The notes beneath the pieces are model-generated. The model was not told the DNA's origin, did no database searches, and worked only from the letters and a program-made list of their open reading frames with translations. Shown here piece by piece: positions 30,035-39,343 of a stretch of DNA of 64,000 bases. The position numbers and the translations under genes were made by a program. Within the stretch, counting starts at the first letter, position 1. Every line of letters starts with the position of its first letter. Source of the stretch: an uncultured Prevotellaceae bacterium (lineage in GTDB: Bacteria > Bacteroidota > Bacteroidia > Bacteroidales > Bacteroidaceae); NCBI GenBank assembly GCA_900316985.1, contig ONFE01000004.1, positions 1 to 64,000 of the forward strand, given 5' to 3'.

Positions 30035-31471
30035 ATGAAAAGAACAAAAGTCATTGATGTCCTTCAGGACACCGAATATGGCAAGAAAGTCTGCGTGAAG
30101 GGCTGGGTGCGTACGCACCGCAGCTCAAAGGCTGTGGACTTCATTGCCCTCAACGATGGTTCCACCATCAAGAACGTGCAGGTGGTCGTTGACCCTGCTG
30201 TTGTTGAAGAAGAAAAACTCAAACTCATTACGACCGGCTCCTGCATCTGTGCTGTCGGCACCTTGGTAGAGAGCCCCGCTCAGGGACAGGCCAGCGAAAT
30301 CCAGTGCGAGAGCATTGAGATTTATGGCACTTGCGGTGCGGATTATCCGATGCAGAAGAAGGGACAGAGCTTTGAGTATATGCGACAGTATGCTCATTTG
30401 CGCCTGCGCACCAACACCTTTGGTGCCGTGATGCGCATCCGTCACAATATGGCGATGGCTATCCACACCTATTTCCATGAGCACGGATTCTTCTATTTCC
30501 ACACACCGCTCATTACTGCCAGCGACTGTGAGGGAGCAGGCAATATGTTCCAGGTGACCACCAAGAACCTCTACGACCTGAAGAAAGACGAGGATGGGAA
30601 GATTATCTACGACGATGATTTCTTCGGTGAGCAGACTTCGCTGACCGTTTCCGGACAGCTTGAAGGCGAGCTTGGTGCAACGGCATTGGGTGCTATTTAC
30701 ACCTTTGGACCAACTTTCCGTGCCGAGAACTCCAACACCCCTCGCCATCTGGCAGAGTTCTGGATGATTGAGCCCGAGGTGGCCTTCCTCAACCAGGAGG
30801 AACTGATGGACCTCGAGGAAGACTTCATTAAGTATTGCGTTCGCTGGGCTTTGGAGAACTGCAAGGACGACCTTGAGTTCCTGAACAAGATGATCGACAA
30901 GGGCCTTATCGCCCGTCTGGAAGGCGTGCTGAAGGAGACCTTCGTCCGTCTGCCCTATACCGAGGGTATCAATATCCTGCAGGAAGCCATCAAGAACGGC
31001 AAGAAGTTTGAGTTCCCCTGCAACTGGGGCGACGACCTCGCTTCAGAGCATGAGCGCTATCTCGTGGAAGAACATTTCAAGAAGCCAGTCATCATGACCG
31101 ACTATCCTGCCAGCATCAAGGCCTTCTATATGAAGCAGAACGAGGCTCAGGGCGAAGGCTCTGTGGGTTATCAGGGCTGCGCTGCTCCCGGACGTACCAT
31201 GCAGGGCACCGACGTGCTCTTCCCCCAGATCGGTGAGATCATCGGCGGTAGCGTGCGTGAAGAGAGCTATGAGAAGCTGATGGCCGAGATCAACAGTCGT
31301 CAGATGGATACCAAGACCCTCTGGTGGTATCTCGATACCCGCAAGTACGGTTCATGTCCTCATGCCGGCTTCGGCCTTGGCTTTGAGCGTCTGATCCTCT
31401 TCGTCACCGGTATGCAGAACATCCGCGACGTGATTCCCTTCCCCCGTACCCCCAAGAACGCAGAATTCTAA
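30035..31471 (+). CDS. asnS: Asparaginyl-tRNA synthetase
   Basis: The 478-residue class IIb synthetase has an N-terminal OB-fold anticodon domain ([25 protein letters not shown]). Motif 2 is around [21 protein letters not shown] and motif 3 is [15 protein letters not shown]. The AsnRS rather than AspRS assignment rests on overall length and motif 2. It lies 12 nt after the pseudouridine synthase gene and is probably co-transcribed. Confidence 0.95.
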   Translation: MKRTKVIDVLQDTEYGKKVCVKGWVRTHRSSKAVDFIALNDGSTIKNVQVVVDPAVVEEEKLKLITTGSCICAVGTLVESPAQGQASEIQCESIEIYGTCGADYPMQKKGQSFEYMRQYAHLRLRTNTFGAVMRIRHNMAMAIHTYFHEHGFFYFHTPLITASDCEGAGNMFQVTTKNLYDLKKDEDGKIIYDDDFFGEQTSLTVSGQLEGELGATALGAIYTFGPTFRAENSNTPRHLAEFWMIEPEVAFLNQEELMDLEEDFIKYCVRWALENCKDDLEFLNKMIDKGLIARLEGVLKETFVRLPYTEGINILQEAIKNGKKFEFPCNWGDDLASEHERYLVEEHFKKPVIMTDYPASIKAFYMKQNEAQGEGSVGYQGCAAPGRTMQGTDVLFPQIGEIIGGSVREESYEKLMAEINSRQMDTKTLWWYLDTRKYGSCPHAGFGLGFERLILFVTGMQNIRDVIPFPRTPKNAEF

Positions 31472-31500
31472 CTATATCCTTAAAGAATTCGCACAACAAC

Positions 31501-31557
31501 AAACCCTTCACTGTAATCGGAACGCCCTGTTCCTTAACGCGTTACAGTGAAGGGTTT
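31501..31557. repeat. Inverted repeat after asnS
   Basis: 16-bp arms AAACCCTTCACTGTAA and TTACAGTGAAGGGTTT enclose a smaller GGAAC/GTTCC hairpin. No T run follows directly, so a terminator role is only possible. A related AAACCCTTCACCGTAA occurs at ~31957. Confidence 0.75.
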
Positions 31558-31560
31558 ATA

Positions 31561-31591
31561 GACCCACCCCCAGCCCTCCCTTTTTGGGAGG
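31561..31591 (+). repeat. GACCCACCCC-type repeat, copy 1
   Basis: This 31-bp GC-rich element begins GACCCACCCCCAGCCCTCCC and ends in a small CTCCC/GGGAG hairpin. An inverted, near-identical copy is at 31891-31921. Elements of this form recur between genes in Bacteroidota. Confidence 0.8.
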
Positions 31592-31656
31592 AATCCGTTT
31601 CTAAAAGTTTGGTTTGTTTTCATTCATTAAGTGTTTGCTTACACTCTTTGTAAGCA

Positions 31657-31854
31657 AAACATCATCTACTGTTTATAAATCTATTATCTATTGCTCCTAA
31701 ATCTATCATTTATTGCTCCTAAATCTATCATTTATCACTCTTCGATCTATCATCCATTGCCCATCAGTCTATCATCGAACGGAAGTCAAAGTATCATCCA
31801 TTGCACTTCATCTGATGATACATTGAAGACCATTCTATCATCAAGTGAAAGAAA
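31657..31854. repeat. Nine degenerate 22-nt tandem repeats
   Basis: Units start every 22 nt from 31657 (31679, 31701, 31723, 31745, 31767, 31789, 31811, 31833). The core is ATCTATCATTTATTGCTCCTAA; TATCAT is the best-kept part. The first and last units are the most diverged. No spacers and no coding signal. The array sits between inverted GACCCACCCC elements. The unit length equals that of the unrelated-looking array at 9577-9686. Confidence 0.75.
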
Positions 31855-31890
31855 TACTCTAGAGAATCCAAGACAACCAATAATGCTCTC

Positions 31891-31921
31891 CCTCCCTAAA
31901 CAGGGAGGGCAGGGGTGGGTC
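31891..31921 (-). repeat. GACCCACCCC-type repeat, copy 2 (inverted)
   Basis: Read on the - strand it starts GACCCACCCCTGCCCTCCC, matching copy 1 at 31561 with a one-base gap and a few changes. The two copies face each other across the 22-nt array. Confidence 0.8.
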
Positions 31922-32050
31922 TTCAGTCTGGGTCTCCAGTTGGGTGGGTCTCTCCTCAAACCCTTCACCGTAAAGTTCTGTGTATGAACTCGTTTCTTTC
32001 ATTGTTGAATAGTTTGATAGTTCGTCAAACTTTCTATGTAAGCATCACAC

Positions 32051-32138
32051 AGAGTGAATGGAGTACGCAGAGGGATTAATATAAAGGGAGTAAAGACTGC
32101 GGAAAAGAAAAAAATAACTCTGCGCACTCCGTACACTC
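32051..32138. repeat. Inverted repeat near the end of the ompA-like gene
   Basis: Arms at 32051-32072 and 32117-32138 (AGTGAATGGAGTACGCAGAG type) pair with a few mismatches around a 44-nt AT-rich centre. No gene is seen. Together with the elements at 31501-31921 it accounts for most of the 745-bp gap between asnS and the ompA-like gene. Confidence 0.65.
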
Positions 32139-32155
32139 CGCATGAGGAAAAAATT

Positions 32156-32191
32156 AACGGCTGCAATTCCTTGGGAGGAACTGCAGCCGTT
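32156..32191 (-). terminator. Terminator of the left ompA-like gene
   Basis: A 15-bp stem AACGGCTGCAATTCC with GGAACTGCAGCCGTT. It is nearly the same as the terminator behind the right copy (49438-49478), so it belongs to the duplicated block. Confidence 0.8.
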
Positions 32192-32217
32192 GCTATTTGC
32201 GGAATATTTGTTCTGTA

Positions 32218-33363
32218 TTACTCAGCAATACAGATAGACACGCGGTTCAGGTCGTTCTCCTCGAACGGCTGTACCTTGTCGCCGTAAGAATCGTAGGTGA
32301 TACGGTTCTCGGCAATGCCGTAGTCCTTCTTCAGGGTGTTCACCACCACGTCAGCACGCTGGGCAGCCAGACGGGCGTTGATGCGCTCGTTACCCGTACC
32401 CTTGTCAGCATAGCCGCTTACTACGACCTTAGCCTCGGGATACTTGTTCAGGTACTCAGCAATCTCCTTCACCTTCTGCATCTCAGCATCGGTGATCACG
32501 GTAGAGTTGATGGTGAAGAACACATCGCGACGGATCTGCTCCTTCTTCACAACAACAGGCTCCTGCACATACTTGTAGATGGTGTCATACACTACCACGT
32601 CGCGATACACGTCCTTGGTCTCAGTAGCACGGGTCTTGCCCAGGTTGATGCGCAGACCGGCCAGTGCGTTGAAGTACCAGTCGGGGTTGTCAGCCTTCTT
32701 AGAGTTGTACTTGTCGCCGAGGATGTTGGCGTTACCTTCGAGCAGCAGGCTCACGGCGTCGCTCAGGCGGAAGCCGAGCTGCAGACCGCCACGGCCGAAC
32801 GGCCGAACCTTTGTACCGTCCCAGAGATATTCAAGTTTGTAATCATCAAGTTGCTGAACATTGGCAGCAATGGCATTGGCCTCGTCATTCTTCCAAGCAA
32901 TGTTGGCACCACCACCTACAAACAGCACAACAGAAAGGAAGCGGTTGGGGTTCCAACCACCAATCAGATTGGTCATGTCGAACATCAGGTCAAGGCCTGG
33001 AGCCACGTAGTTCCACTTGTAAGTGTAAGTGAAGGGATGCTGGGCATAACTGTTCCAGCCACCCTTACTCTGCCAGCCATTAGCCTGGATGCGGGCAGCA
33101 AACCAAGGATTGAACTGGTAACCGATGCCGAGCTGTACGTTCGGAGAAATCAGATCCTTGAACTTGGCCTCACCAAGGGTGTACTGAGCACCACCCTGCA
33201 GCGTGATGAATGCATGGCTCTTAAACTTTGTGGTCACGTCCTGGTGATCCAACTCTTGCACAGTGCGCTGGTCAACACGGTCAACCACCTTCTTGGTCTG
33301 TGCAGTGGCGCTCAGACTCGCGAATGCCAGAGCAGCCACTAAATACGTCTTTAAACTTCTCAT
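32218..33363 (-). CDS. OmpA-family protein, left copy
   Basis: The 381-residue protein has a signal peptide (residues 1-21, SATAQ) and a beta barrel to ~residue 225. The C-terminal OmpA domain has FFTINSTVITDAEMQKV, SGYADKGTGNERINARLAAQRA and a conserved end. It should span the outer membrane and bind peptidoglycan. It differs from the 48257 product at roughly 30 positions by eye, mostly in one barrel loop (residues ~104-112). It is last in the leftward operon, 27 nt after the 643-residue gene. Confidence 0.92.
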   Translation of the reverse strand: MRSLKTYLVAALAFASLSATAQTKKVVDRVDQRTVQELDHQDVTTKFKSHAFITLQGGAQYTLGEAKFKDLISPNVQLGIGYQFNPWFAARIQANGWQSKGGWNSYAQHPFTYTYKWNYVAPGLDLMFDMTNLIGGWNPNRFLSVVLFVGGGANIAWKNDEANAIAANVQQLDDYKLEYLWDGTKVRPFGRGGLQLGFRLSDAVSLLLEGNANILGDKYNSKKADNPDWYFNALAGLRINLGKTRATETKDVYRDVVVYDTIYKYVQEPVVVKKEQIRRDVFFTINSTVITDAEMQKVKEIAEYLNKYPEAKVVVSGYADKGTGNERINARLAAQRADVVVNTLKKDYGIAENRITYDSYGDKVQPFEENDLNRVSICIAE

Positions 33364-33390
33364 AATTTTAAATATTTAAAATGAATATAT

Positions 33391-35322
33391 TTATTTAATG
33401 ATAATTTTACGCCCGTTCTTGATGTAAATGCCAGGCCTTGATATTTGATTAATATGCTGTCCGGCCATATTGTAGGTTGCGCCTGTTACTTCGGCGGTCT
33501 GGATGTTACTTATGCCTGTAGTTTTTTCAAACTTGAAGGTGTAGCTTAGGTCATACTTGAAGACCGCAGCATTCAGTTTCAGATACCCTCCAGGAATCAC
33601 TACCTTGTAGGTACCGGTAGTGGTTATCGCCGTTTCGGAATCCACTTGTACATAGATTTCCTTTTTCTGACCGCCTAGATAGAGCTTTCCTTGGCCCACT
33701 TCATTGCCGAGACTATCGTAAATCTTCACAATCTGCGTGCCTGGTGTTTGAGTCAGGTTCGTAAACTCGTAGTCGTTAAACCAGAGTGTGATGCGATCCA
33801 GTCGTCCGTCTTTCTCTATTGCCGTCACCGTGACGTTTGTAGTTTCTTGCTGTCCACCTTCTACGGTGTATTCGAAATACATCTCGTCATTGTGATTGTT
33901 GCCTGCACTGCCCAGAATGAAAGCCTGTTCGGGGATGATGAGCCTGTAGTAACCTGTCTGGGTGACTTCTTCGTCCAGCGTGATGACGCATTGGTTTAAC
34001 CTCGTCCTGTTACTGTCGGTAGAGCCGCGTCCACTCGTCACGGTATTACCGTTTTCATCAACGACTTTTACCACACTCTTGGTGCGGTTGTGGGCAGCAG
34101 CATCCCAGTTATTGAAAGTAATGGTAAACTTATCCAGTTTTTTCACGGTTTTTCCGTCTGTAGGGCTGATTGTCACACCGTAGGTAGCCATTCTGTCGGC
34201 CACGGTGTATGCCACCCACATTTCCTGGTTGTCAAGCATACGTTCGCCCAGTCCGAAGACACCTGCAGGAATGTGCAGATAGTATGTGCCTTGTTGGCGG
34301 ATGGCTGATGTGAGAGTGAACGATGCCACCAGTGGTTCTTCCTGAGCCACGCCCAACTCGGAGGCTTTGATGCTTTCTATCACTGTTTTCTTGTCGCTCT
34401 TGTAGAGCGTGAGTTCTGCTTCGCTGTTATTGATCACCATTCCTTGATCGTAGGTAATGTTGATGCTTTCCAGTTCTGTTATGCTGCCTTGGGCCGGATA
34501 GAGTGCCAGCGAAGGATATCCGATGTTGCAGATATAGGTGAATTCAAAGTGTGAGTCGTTTTCCATACTCGTATTTCCTTTCACCACGTTACCGTTGGCA
34601 TCCACGGCATATACCATGATTTTGATTTCGCCAGTGGCGGTCTTCATAACGTTGGTAGGAATAATCAACTGATATTGTTTGGCATTCTGCTTGTAATCGA
34701 CTATCTGTGTGAACTTCTGCCGACTGCCGTCTGATGCTACTACGCAGGAGCGTTCGGCATCAATTTTCACTGCATCGCTGAAGAACATGAATATGTTGTT
34801 GTTGAGTTCCGTTAACAGTTCACTCCCGTCAGTGGGCGACAGGGTTGACAGTATTACGTCGCTGTAATTATATTCCACGCCGTCGCCTTCGTAAGTTACC
34901 CATGCTGTGCCCGTCACGTCGCTCTTCTCGCTTTGTTCTGAATGACCTTCCACCGTCAGTTGGTAGAGGTGTCCTTTCATGAATTCGATATTGCTGTAGA
35001 ACTTCACCATCCAGCGTCCTTCCTCGTCTTTCTCGGTGGTGTATTCCTTATCCACGATGTAGTCTGTCGTCAGACCGAGTTCCTTCTTTTTTAGGTCAAT
35101 GATACTGATGCTCATGCCTTGGCTCTTTTCGTCGAAAGTTGTGGTGAAGGTCAGCGTGCTTCCTTTCACGAATCCGGCCAGTTTGCTGCCTGCTTCAGGA
35201 TCTATGGTCAGTATGCGGTCTTCTTGGGGCTCGGTGACGGTGCCTTCCTCGTTGCTGGCTTGAAGGTTAGTGGCAGCACAGAGCATCACGGTGAGCAGGA
35301 TGATGGAGTAGAGTTTCTTCAT
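33391..35322 (-). CDS. Secreted multi-domain surface protein
   Basis: The 643-residue product has a signal peptide (MKKLYSIILLTVMLCAATNLQAS). Several ~100-residue beta-sandwich-like repeats follow, each with a phrase such as LSPTDGSELLTEL, LYPAQGSITELESI or ISPTDGKTVKKLDKF. The C-terminal segment GISNIQTAEVTGATYNMAGQ...GIYIKNGRKIIIK resembles the short sorting-type tail common on secreted Prevotella proteins. The repeats look Ig-like; no enzyme motif is seen. It follows the 170-residue lipoprotein by 25 nt in the leftward operon. Adhesion or coat function is inferred from context only. Confidence 0.7.
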   Translation of the reverse strand: MKKLYSIILLTVMLCAATNLQASNEEGTVTEPQEDRILTIDPEAGSKLAGFVKGSTLTFTTTFDEKSQGMSISIIDLKKKELGLTTDYIVDKEYTTEKDEEGRWMVKFYSNIEFMKGHLYQLTVEGHSEQSEKSDVTGTAWVTYEGDGVEYNYSDVILSTLSPTDGSELLTELNNNIFMFFSDAVKIDAERSCVVASDGSRQKFTQIVDYKQNAKQYQLIIPTNVMKTATGEIKIMVYAVDANGNVVKGNTSMENDSHFEFTYICNIGYPSLALYPAQGSITELESINITYDQGMVINNSEAELTLYKSDKKTVIESIKASELGVAQEEPLVASFTLTSAIRQQGTYYLHIPAGVFGLGERMLDNQEMWVAYTVADRMATYGVTISPTDGKTVKKLDKFTITFNNWDAAAHNRTKSVVKVVDENGNTVTSGRGSTDSNRTRLNQCVITLDEEVTQTGYYRLIIPEQAFILGSAGNNHNDEMYFEYTVEGGQQETTNVTVTAIEKDGRLDRITLWFNDYEFTNLTQTPGTQIVKIYDSLGNEVGQGKLYLGGQKKEIYVQVDSETAITTTGTYKVVIPGGYLKLNAAVFKYDLSYTFKFEKTTGISNIQTAEVTGATYNMAGQHINQISRPGIYIKNGRKIIIK

Positions 35323-35347
35323 ATCGCGTTTAGTATATATAGGGGTG

Positions 35348-35860
35348 TCAGTTGTTTCTATAATTAGTCTCTACCGTTCTGGTGCCCACGGTGAGATACC
35401 ATACGGAGTCGATGCGCACGGGATTGAGCGTTGCCTCCACGGTGTTTGGGCGGTTGTCGCCTTGAGGCTTCTCAAACAATGTGATAGTGTAGCGCACCTG
35501 TGTTTCGCTGTCGTTATAGAGTAGCATACTCTTGATGGTGTAGTCGTTTACGGGGAAAGCCATGACTGATTTCCTGATTTCGTTCTTGCGGGCTTCCGAA
35601 AGTGGTTGTGCCTCATGGTTCTTCACCTCGTAGAGCAAGTCGAGGGCACCTTCCACGTTGCCGTTCTTCAGTTCATCGAGATATTGTTTTGCCAACTTCA
35701 ACAGCGTGGTCGAATCAGCTGCCGTCCGGCTCATTTCGAAGTCAGTACGCGGATCAGATGGTACGATGACCTTGTCACTGGCCTTTTCTTTCTTGCCACC
35801 GCACGAAACGGCTCCCATGATGAGGGCGAGCAGCAAAAGTGCTTGAAATGATCTTTTCAT
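35348..35860 (-). CDS. Small lipoprotein (paralogue of the 44643 product)
   Basis: The 170-residue product has a lipoprotein signal, LALIMGAVSC, with lipidation at about Cys20. The body aligns with the 44643 product: DYTIKSMLLYNDSETQVRYT matches CKMKSFILHSDKNNEVAFY, and ATLNPVRIDSVWYLTV matches LTLNPVVKDGKWYLTI. It may be NTF2-like. It is the second gene of the leftward operon, after a hairpin at 35894-35928. Function unknown. Confidence 0.75.
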   Translation of the reverse strand: MKRSFQALLLLALIMGAVSCGGKKEKASDKVIVPSDPRTDFEMSRTAADSTTLLKLAKQYLDELKNGNVEGALDLLYEVKNHEAQPLSEARKNEIRKSVMAFPVNDYTIKSMLLYNDSETQVRYTITLFEKPQGDNRPNTVEATLNPVRIDSVWYLTVGTRTVETNYRNN

Positions 35861-35893
35861 CTTTTTGTTTTGATGTGTCTTTTGTAGTGAAAG

Positions 35894-35928
35894 AGGGGGG
35901 TGCCCTCCATTTGTATGGGCACCCCCCT
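35894..35928 (-). terminator. Intercistronic hairpin after the 1075-residue gene
   Basis: A perfect 12-bp GC-rich stem (AGGGGGGTGCCC with GGGCACCCCCCT) lies 32 nt after the stop at 35961 and before the next gene. It would reduce expression of the downstream genes or stabilise the upstream mRNA. The + operon has a hairpin at the same place (44596-44628). Confidence 0.7.
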
Positions 35929-35960
35929 GAAGGTTATCTTTACATACAGTTTAATTTGGC

Positions 35961-38900
35961 TTATTTGTGTCCGTGAGGAACAATCAGCACCTTGAATGTC
36001 TGAGTCAGTTCGCCGAAGCCATACTTCACCTTGACGGGGATGTAAGCCCAAACGTCAGCCTCGATGTTTGAACCGCCGTTGTTCTTGAATACCAAGTTCG
36101 GGGCTGTGTAGGTCATTGAGAGCACGATGTTACCATTGGTCTCATCTGAAATCTGCTGTGCAGTCATACTCTGGCTGTAAGACAGGCTCTTATCTGGCTT
36201 CACGCTGCCATTGGCACGCTTGAAGGTGTACTTGATGTTTGCTTCATCAACTTCGAAGCCCTGTACCTCATAGTAATCCCACAGAGACTTGGTGTATTTG
36301 CGCTGCTCTTCGGGATAAGTATTGTCGGCCTCTTCTGATACGAGGTATCCGCGGAAGTCGGTCAGTGTCCAAAGACCTGTGCAGTCGAGGATGTCACCTG
36401 ATACCACACCATCCTGCAGTTTGTCATCAATCTCGCCACCGTTGATGCGCAGAGGCTCTACGAGGTAGATCTTATATTTCAATACAGGGATGTAGTTCCA
36501 GTTGTTCAGCGTAGCCCAAACGGTCATGTTGATAGGCTTTGTGTGGGTGCGCTCAGGTGTGACAGTACCGTCAGAACCAGTGATGTCGTTCTGAGACAAT
36601 GGGTTCAGCAGGCCTTGGTTTGCAGGATTGTTGTGATCAGCAAAGAGGCGAGCCTCCTTGTGAGCGGGATTGCCGCACCAAGACACATGATCTTGATCCC
36701 AGTTCAGTTGCAGTGCCTGGTCTGTACCCTTCATCAGTTTATAAGCTACGAAAGTAGCGTAGGGATCTCTGGTTGTGTTGCACCATACACCGCCACTCTG
36801 CCAAGCACCGCCATTGATGTTGACGGAAGATGTGGTATAGTTGGGAGCATAGCCAGTCATAGACTGGGGCAGGTTGAACTGCAGATCCCATGTGCCGCAC
36901 TCTGGAATATCCTTTACGATGAACTGGCGTACACCATTCACCAATTCGTAAGTGAAGGCGTTCATCAGGTTATTGTCATACACGCAGTAAGCCAATGTCT
37001 GTGCAGGAGTGTTGAACTGTACGGGCAGAACGTCATGCTCTTCACCCACCTTGTTGCTAAGCCAGTACTGGTCGTAGTAGCCATTGATTGAAGGCAACTT
37101 AGGCAGTTTGATGGTGAAGTTCCAGTTGAACCACAGGTCAGGATACTCTGTAGGCAGACTTGACTTGAATGTTACCTTGGCGGTGAAGGTCTTCGTGTCG
37201 CTGGCAGAGCTGTTATACACGGTCTCAATGTCACCAGCGTTCAGAATCCACTGGGCAATCAGGGCATCACCATGTACGTTGGTAGTCTGTCCGATAGTGG
37301 GCAGGGCATTGAAGGTTGTGCCTGAGGCAGGAGCGCTTGTCTTCTTTGGTGTACCCCAGTTTGTGGTCCAACCGATAGCCTCCTCAATGTCGGTAGTGTA
37401 TATGGCCTTGAAGTCAGCCTGTGACATACCCTGTGTGCGAACCTTGGCATAAACCTCGTTCACAAACTCTTCCCAGAGGAATTCAGCGGTTACGTCATCA
37501 CAGCCAAGCACGGCCTCAGAGTTCTTGTCAGCCAACTGGACGGCTTCCTTCTCGTCCATAGTCCACTTGATCTTCAGATAGCGCTGGTCAACGAGCTTGT
37601 TATTGTTAACATCCCAGAGTTCTACACGAACGATAGGCTCTTTGCCCACCACGGCTTGGTTGTCGGTAACACCAGCAGGGGTCTTTGAAGAAATTATACC
37701 CTCAGGAGTAACCACGGCAAACTTCTGCTGATCGGTATTGTTGTCGGCAGCATTCTTATAAGTAGTCGTGGGGATGGCGAAGCGGAACTCCAGACCATAA
37801 CTCTTCAATTGTTCCTTGGTAATCTGGGTGTCAGAGATGTTGCGGCTATAGCAGCCAGTCACAATCTCGGTCAGGTCGAAGGTCTCGTTGTAATTGATCT
37901 TCTTGCATACCAGTTCATCCTGGTCCACGCGTGAACCCCAGATAGTTGTTGAATCGCTGTAGTGGTGCATTGCGGCGTTTCTTACATCCCAAGGCAGTGC
38001 TGCAATACGTGGGGTGATCGTCGTCTCGACCAGACGAGAGTTCTCTGAGTAGATGTCGGCTGCCTCAATGCCCTTTTCAGCGTCAGCCTTGCGCGGAGTC
38101 TTTAGGGCAACAATGTAGATATTGTTGTTCGAAAGGTTCAGTGAAGATGTAACGTTCTTCTTTAGTTTTACGGTCAACAGGCCGTTCTCGTAAGACTTGA
38201 TACCATTGAACATTACAGGAGAGGTCTGCAAGACATTGGCAGCTGCACGGGTTTCAGCGATAGCAGCCACGAACTCCATGTTTGCTTCATCGATGCTCTC
38301 ACGCTTTACTGTTGCGGGGTTCAGGCGATAGGTCGCCTCTGTTTCACCGTTGTCAATGCGAACCACCTGAGCACCGCTCTGAGATACCAGTCCGCTCGTT
38401 CCAGGCTTCACTGGAGTATACTGCAATGACAAGAACTCGATAGCCTCAATACCATCCACATAGAGGGCAGGAACCAGTGCGATGCTGTTCAGCTGACGCA
38501 GCACGAGCACGGTCATAGCGTCCAGATTGCTGTTGAAGCCGGCGATGTCCTCTTGCAGTTTCTTTACTTTATCCTGCAGTTCTTTGATGGTGCCGTCGGT
38601 TGCGAAGTTCTTCACCTTCTCTTTCAGTTCGTCAATCTGCTTCTGGTAGTCGGCATCCTTGATGCTCTGATACTGGCCTTTCAGCGTGTTGATCTGTCCT
38701 TGATAGTCGGCATCTTGCAACTTCTTAATTTCTTCGCCATACTTCTCGAAGGCGGCCAACTGAACTTTGAGGTTGGCTTCCAGAGCCTCACGGGCTTTCA
38801 CTTCATCGTCCAAGTCGCCGCGGAGTGTCTTGTAGTCACCTGTCAGCGTCGCAATGTCTTTCAGGGCACCGTTAACGTCAGTGCGGAGTTTGCTGATGGC

Positions 38901-39188
38901 ATCGTTAGCTGTTCCCAACTGGGTCTCCAACGTTGCCACCTTACCGGCAAGGTCAGTCACCGTCTTGGCATCAGCCTTCGCTGCGATGGCCGTCTGCAAT
39001 TCTGACTTAGCAGAATTCAACTGGTTGGTCAAATCTGTCTGCAGGGCAGTCAGTTTCGGCGTCAGCGCATCAATCTGTGTCTGTAAGTTATTGATGTCGT
39101 CATCATAGTCCTTACAAGACGTCACTGTGCTCGTAACAGCAAATCCAAATGCTGCTAAAAGCAATGCACTTAAAATTTTCTTTTTCAT
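35961..39188 (-). CDS. Large coiled-coil surface lipoprotein, left alternative
   Basis: The 1075-residue product starts MKKKILSALLLAAF and has a lipobox TSC (Cys25) followed by KDYDDD. An acidic stretch after the lipid cysteine matches the surface-export signal of Bacteroidota lipoproteins. Residues ~28-235 form a long coiled coil (repeated LQTQIDAL, LKVQLAAFEKYG heptads). The rest is beta-rich with no recognised enzyme motif. It shares the N terminus, plan and C-terminal style of the 40977 product but the middle is diverged. It heads the leftward operon and has no canonical promoter upstream in this orientation. Confidence 0.75.
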   Translation of the reverse strand: MKKKILSALLLAAFGFAVTSTVTSCKDYDDDINNLQTQIDALTPKLTALQTDLTNQLNSAKSELQTAIAAKADAKTVTDLAGKVATLETQLGTANDAISKLRTDVNGALKDIATLTGDYKTLRGDLDDEVKAREALEANLKVQLAAFEKYGEEIKKLQDADYQGQINTLKGQYQSIKDADYQKQIDELKEKVKNFATDGTIKELQDKVKKLQEDIAGFNSNLDAMTVLVLRQLNSIALVPALYVDGIEAIEFLSLQYTPVKPGTSGLVSQSGAQVVRIDNGETEATYRLNPATVKRESIDEANMEFVAAIAETRAAANVLQTSPVMFNGIKSYENGLLTVKLKKNVTSSLNLSNNNIYIVALKTPRKADAEKGIEAADIYSENSRLVETTITPRIAALPWDVRNAAMHHYSDSTTIWGSRVDQDELVCKKINYNETFDLTEIVTGCYSRNISDTQITKEQLKSYGLEFRFAIPTTTYKNAADNNTDQQKFAVVTPEGIISSKTPAGVTDNQAVVGKEPIVRVELWDVNNNKLVDQRYLKIKWTMDEKEAVQLADKNSEAVLGCDDVTAEFLWEEFVNEVYAKVRTQGMSQADFKAIYTTDIEEAIGWTTNWGTPKKTSAPASGTTFNALPTIGQTTNVHGDALIAQWILNAGDIETVYNSSASDTKTFTAKVTFKSSLPTEYPDLWFNWNFTIKLPKLPSINGYYDQYWLSNKVGEEHDVLPVQFNTPAQTLAYCVYDNNLMNAFTYELVNGVRQFIVKDIPECGTWDLQFNLPQSMTGYAPNYTTSSVNINGGAWQSGGVWCNTTRDPYATFVAYKLMKGTDQALQLNWDQDHVSWCGNPAHKEARLFADHNNPANQGLLNPLSQNDITGSDGTVTPERTHTKPINMTVWATLNNWNYIPVLKYKIYLVEPLRINGGEIDDKLQDGVVSGDILDCTGLWTLTDFRGYLVSEEADNTYPEEQRKYTKSLWDYYEVQGFEVDEANIKYTFKRANGSVKPDKSLSYSQSMTAQQISDETNGNIVLSMTYTAPNLVFKNNGGSNIEADVWAYIPVKVKYGFGELTQTFKVLIVPHGHK

Positions 39189-39240
39189 TAGACTAAAAAT
39201 TAAATTAAACTATAAAAATATATTGTACTTAAATTCAATC

Positions 39241-39267
39241 ACAATTATGCGCTCTCCCGTGGGGAGA
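39241..39267 (-). repeat. Left inverted repeat of the putative invertible segment
   Basis: Read on the - strand this is TCTCCCCACGGGAGA, GC, then GCATAATTGT. It matches 40900-40926 on the + strand at 25 of 27 positions. The TCTCCC-CAC-GGGAGA core is itself a palindrome, as expected for a tyrosine-recombinase site. Similarity stops on the inner side and continues loosely on the outer side to the start codon. Confidence 0.85.
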
Positions 39268-39343
39268 TTGCACTTGAAATAAAGTCGTATTTAAGATGTT
39301 TTTGTAAGGCTTCGTTTCTAAATAAGTGCAATTCGTCTATCTT

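Noticed and set aside
31691-31987. 98-codon open frame in the asnS gap
   Set aside because: It is made of the 22-nt repeats and the GACCCACCCC element; no start signal or coding bias.
32197-33342. 381-codon open frame on the + strand
   Set aside because: Antisense to the left OmpA gene; restricted codon use in that gene leaves few stops on the other strand.
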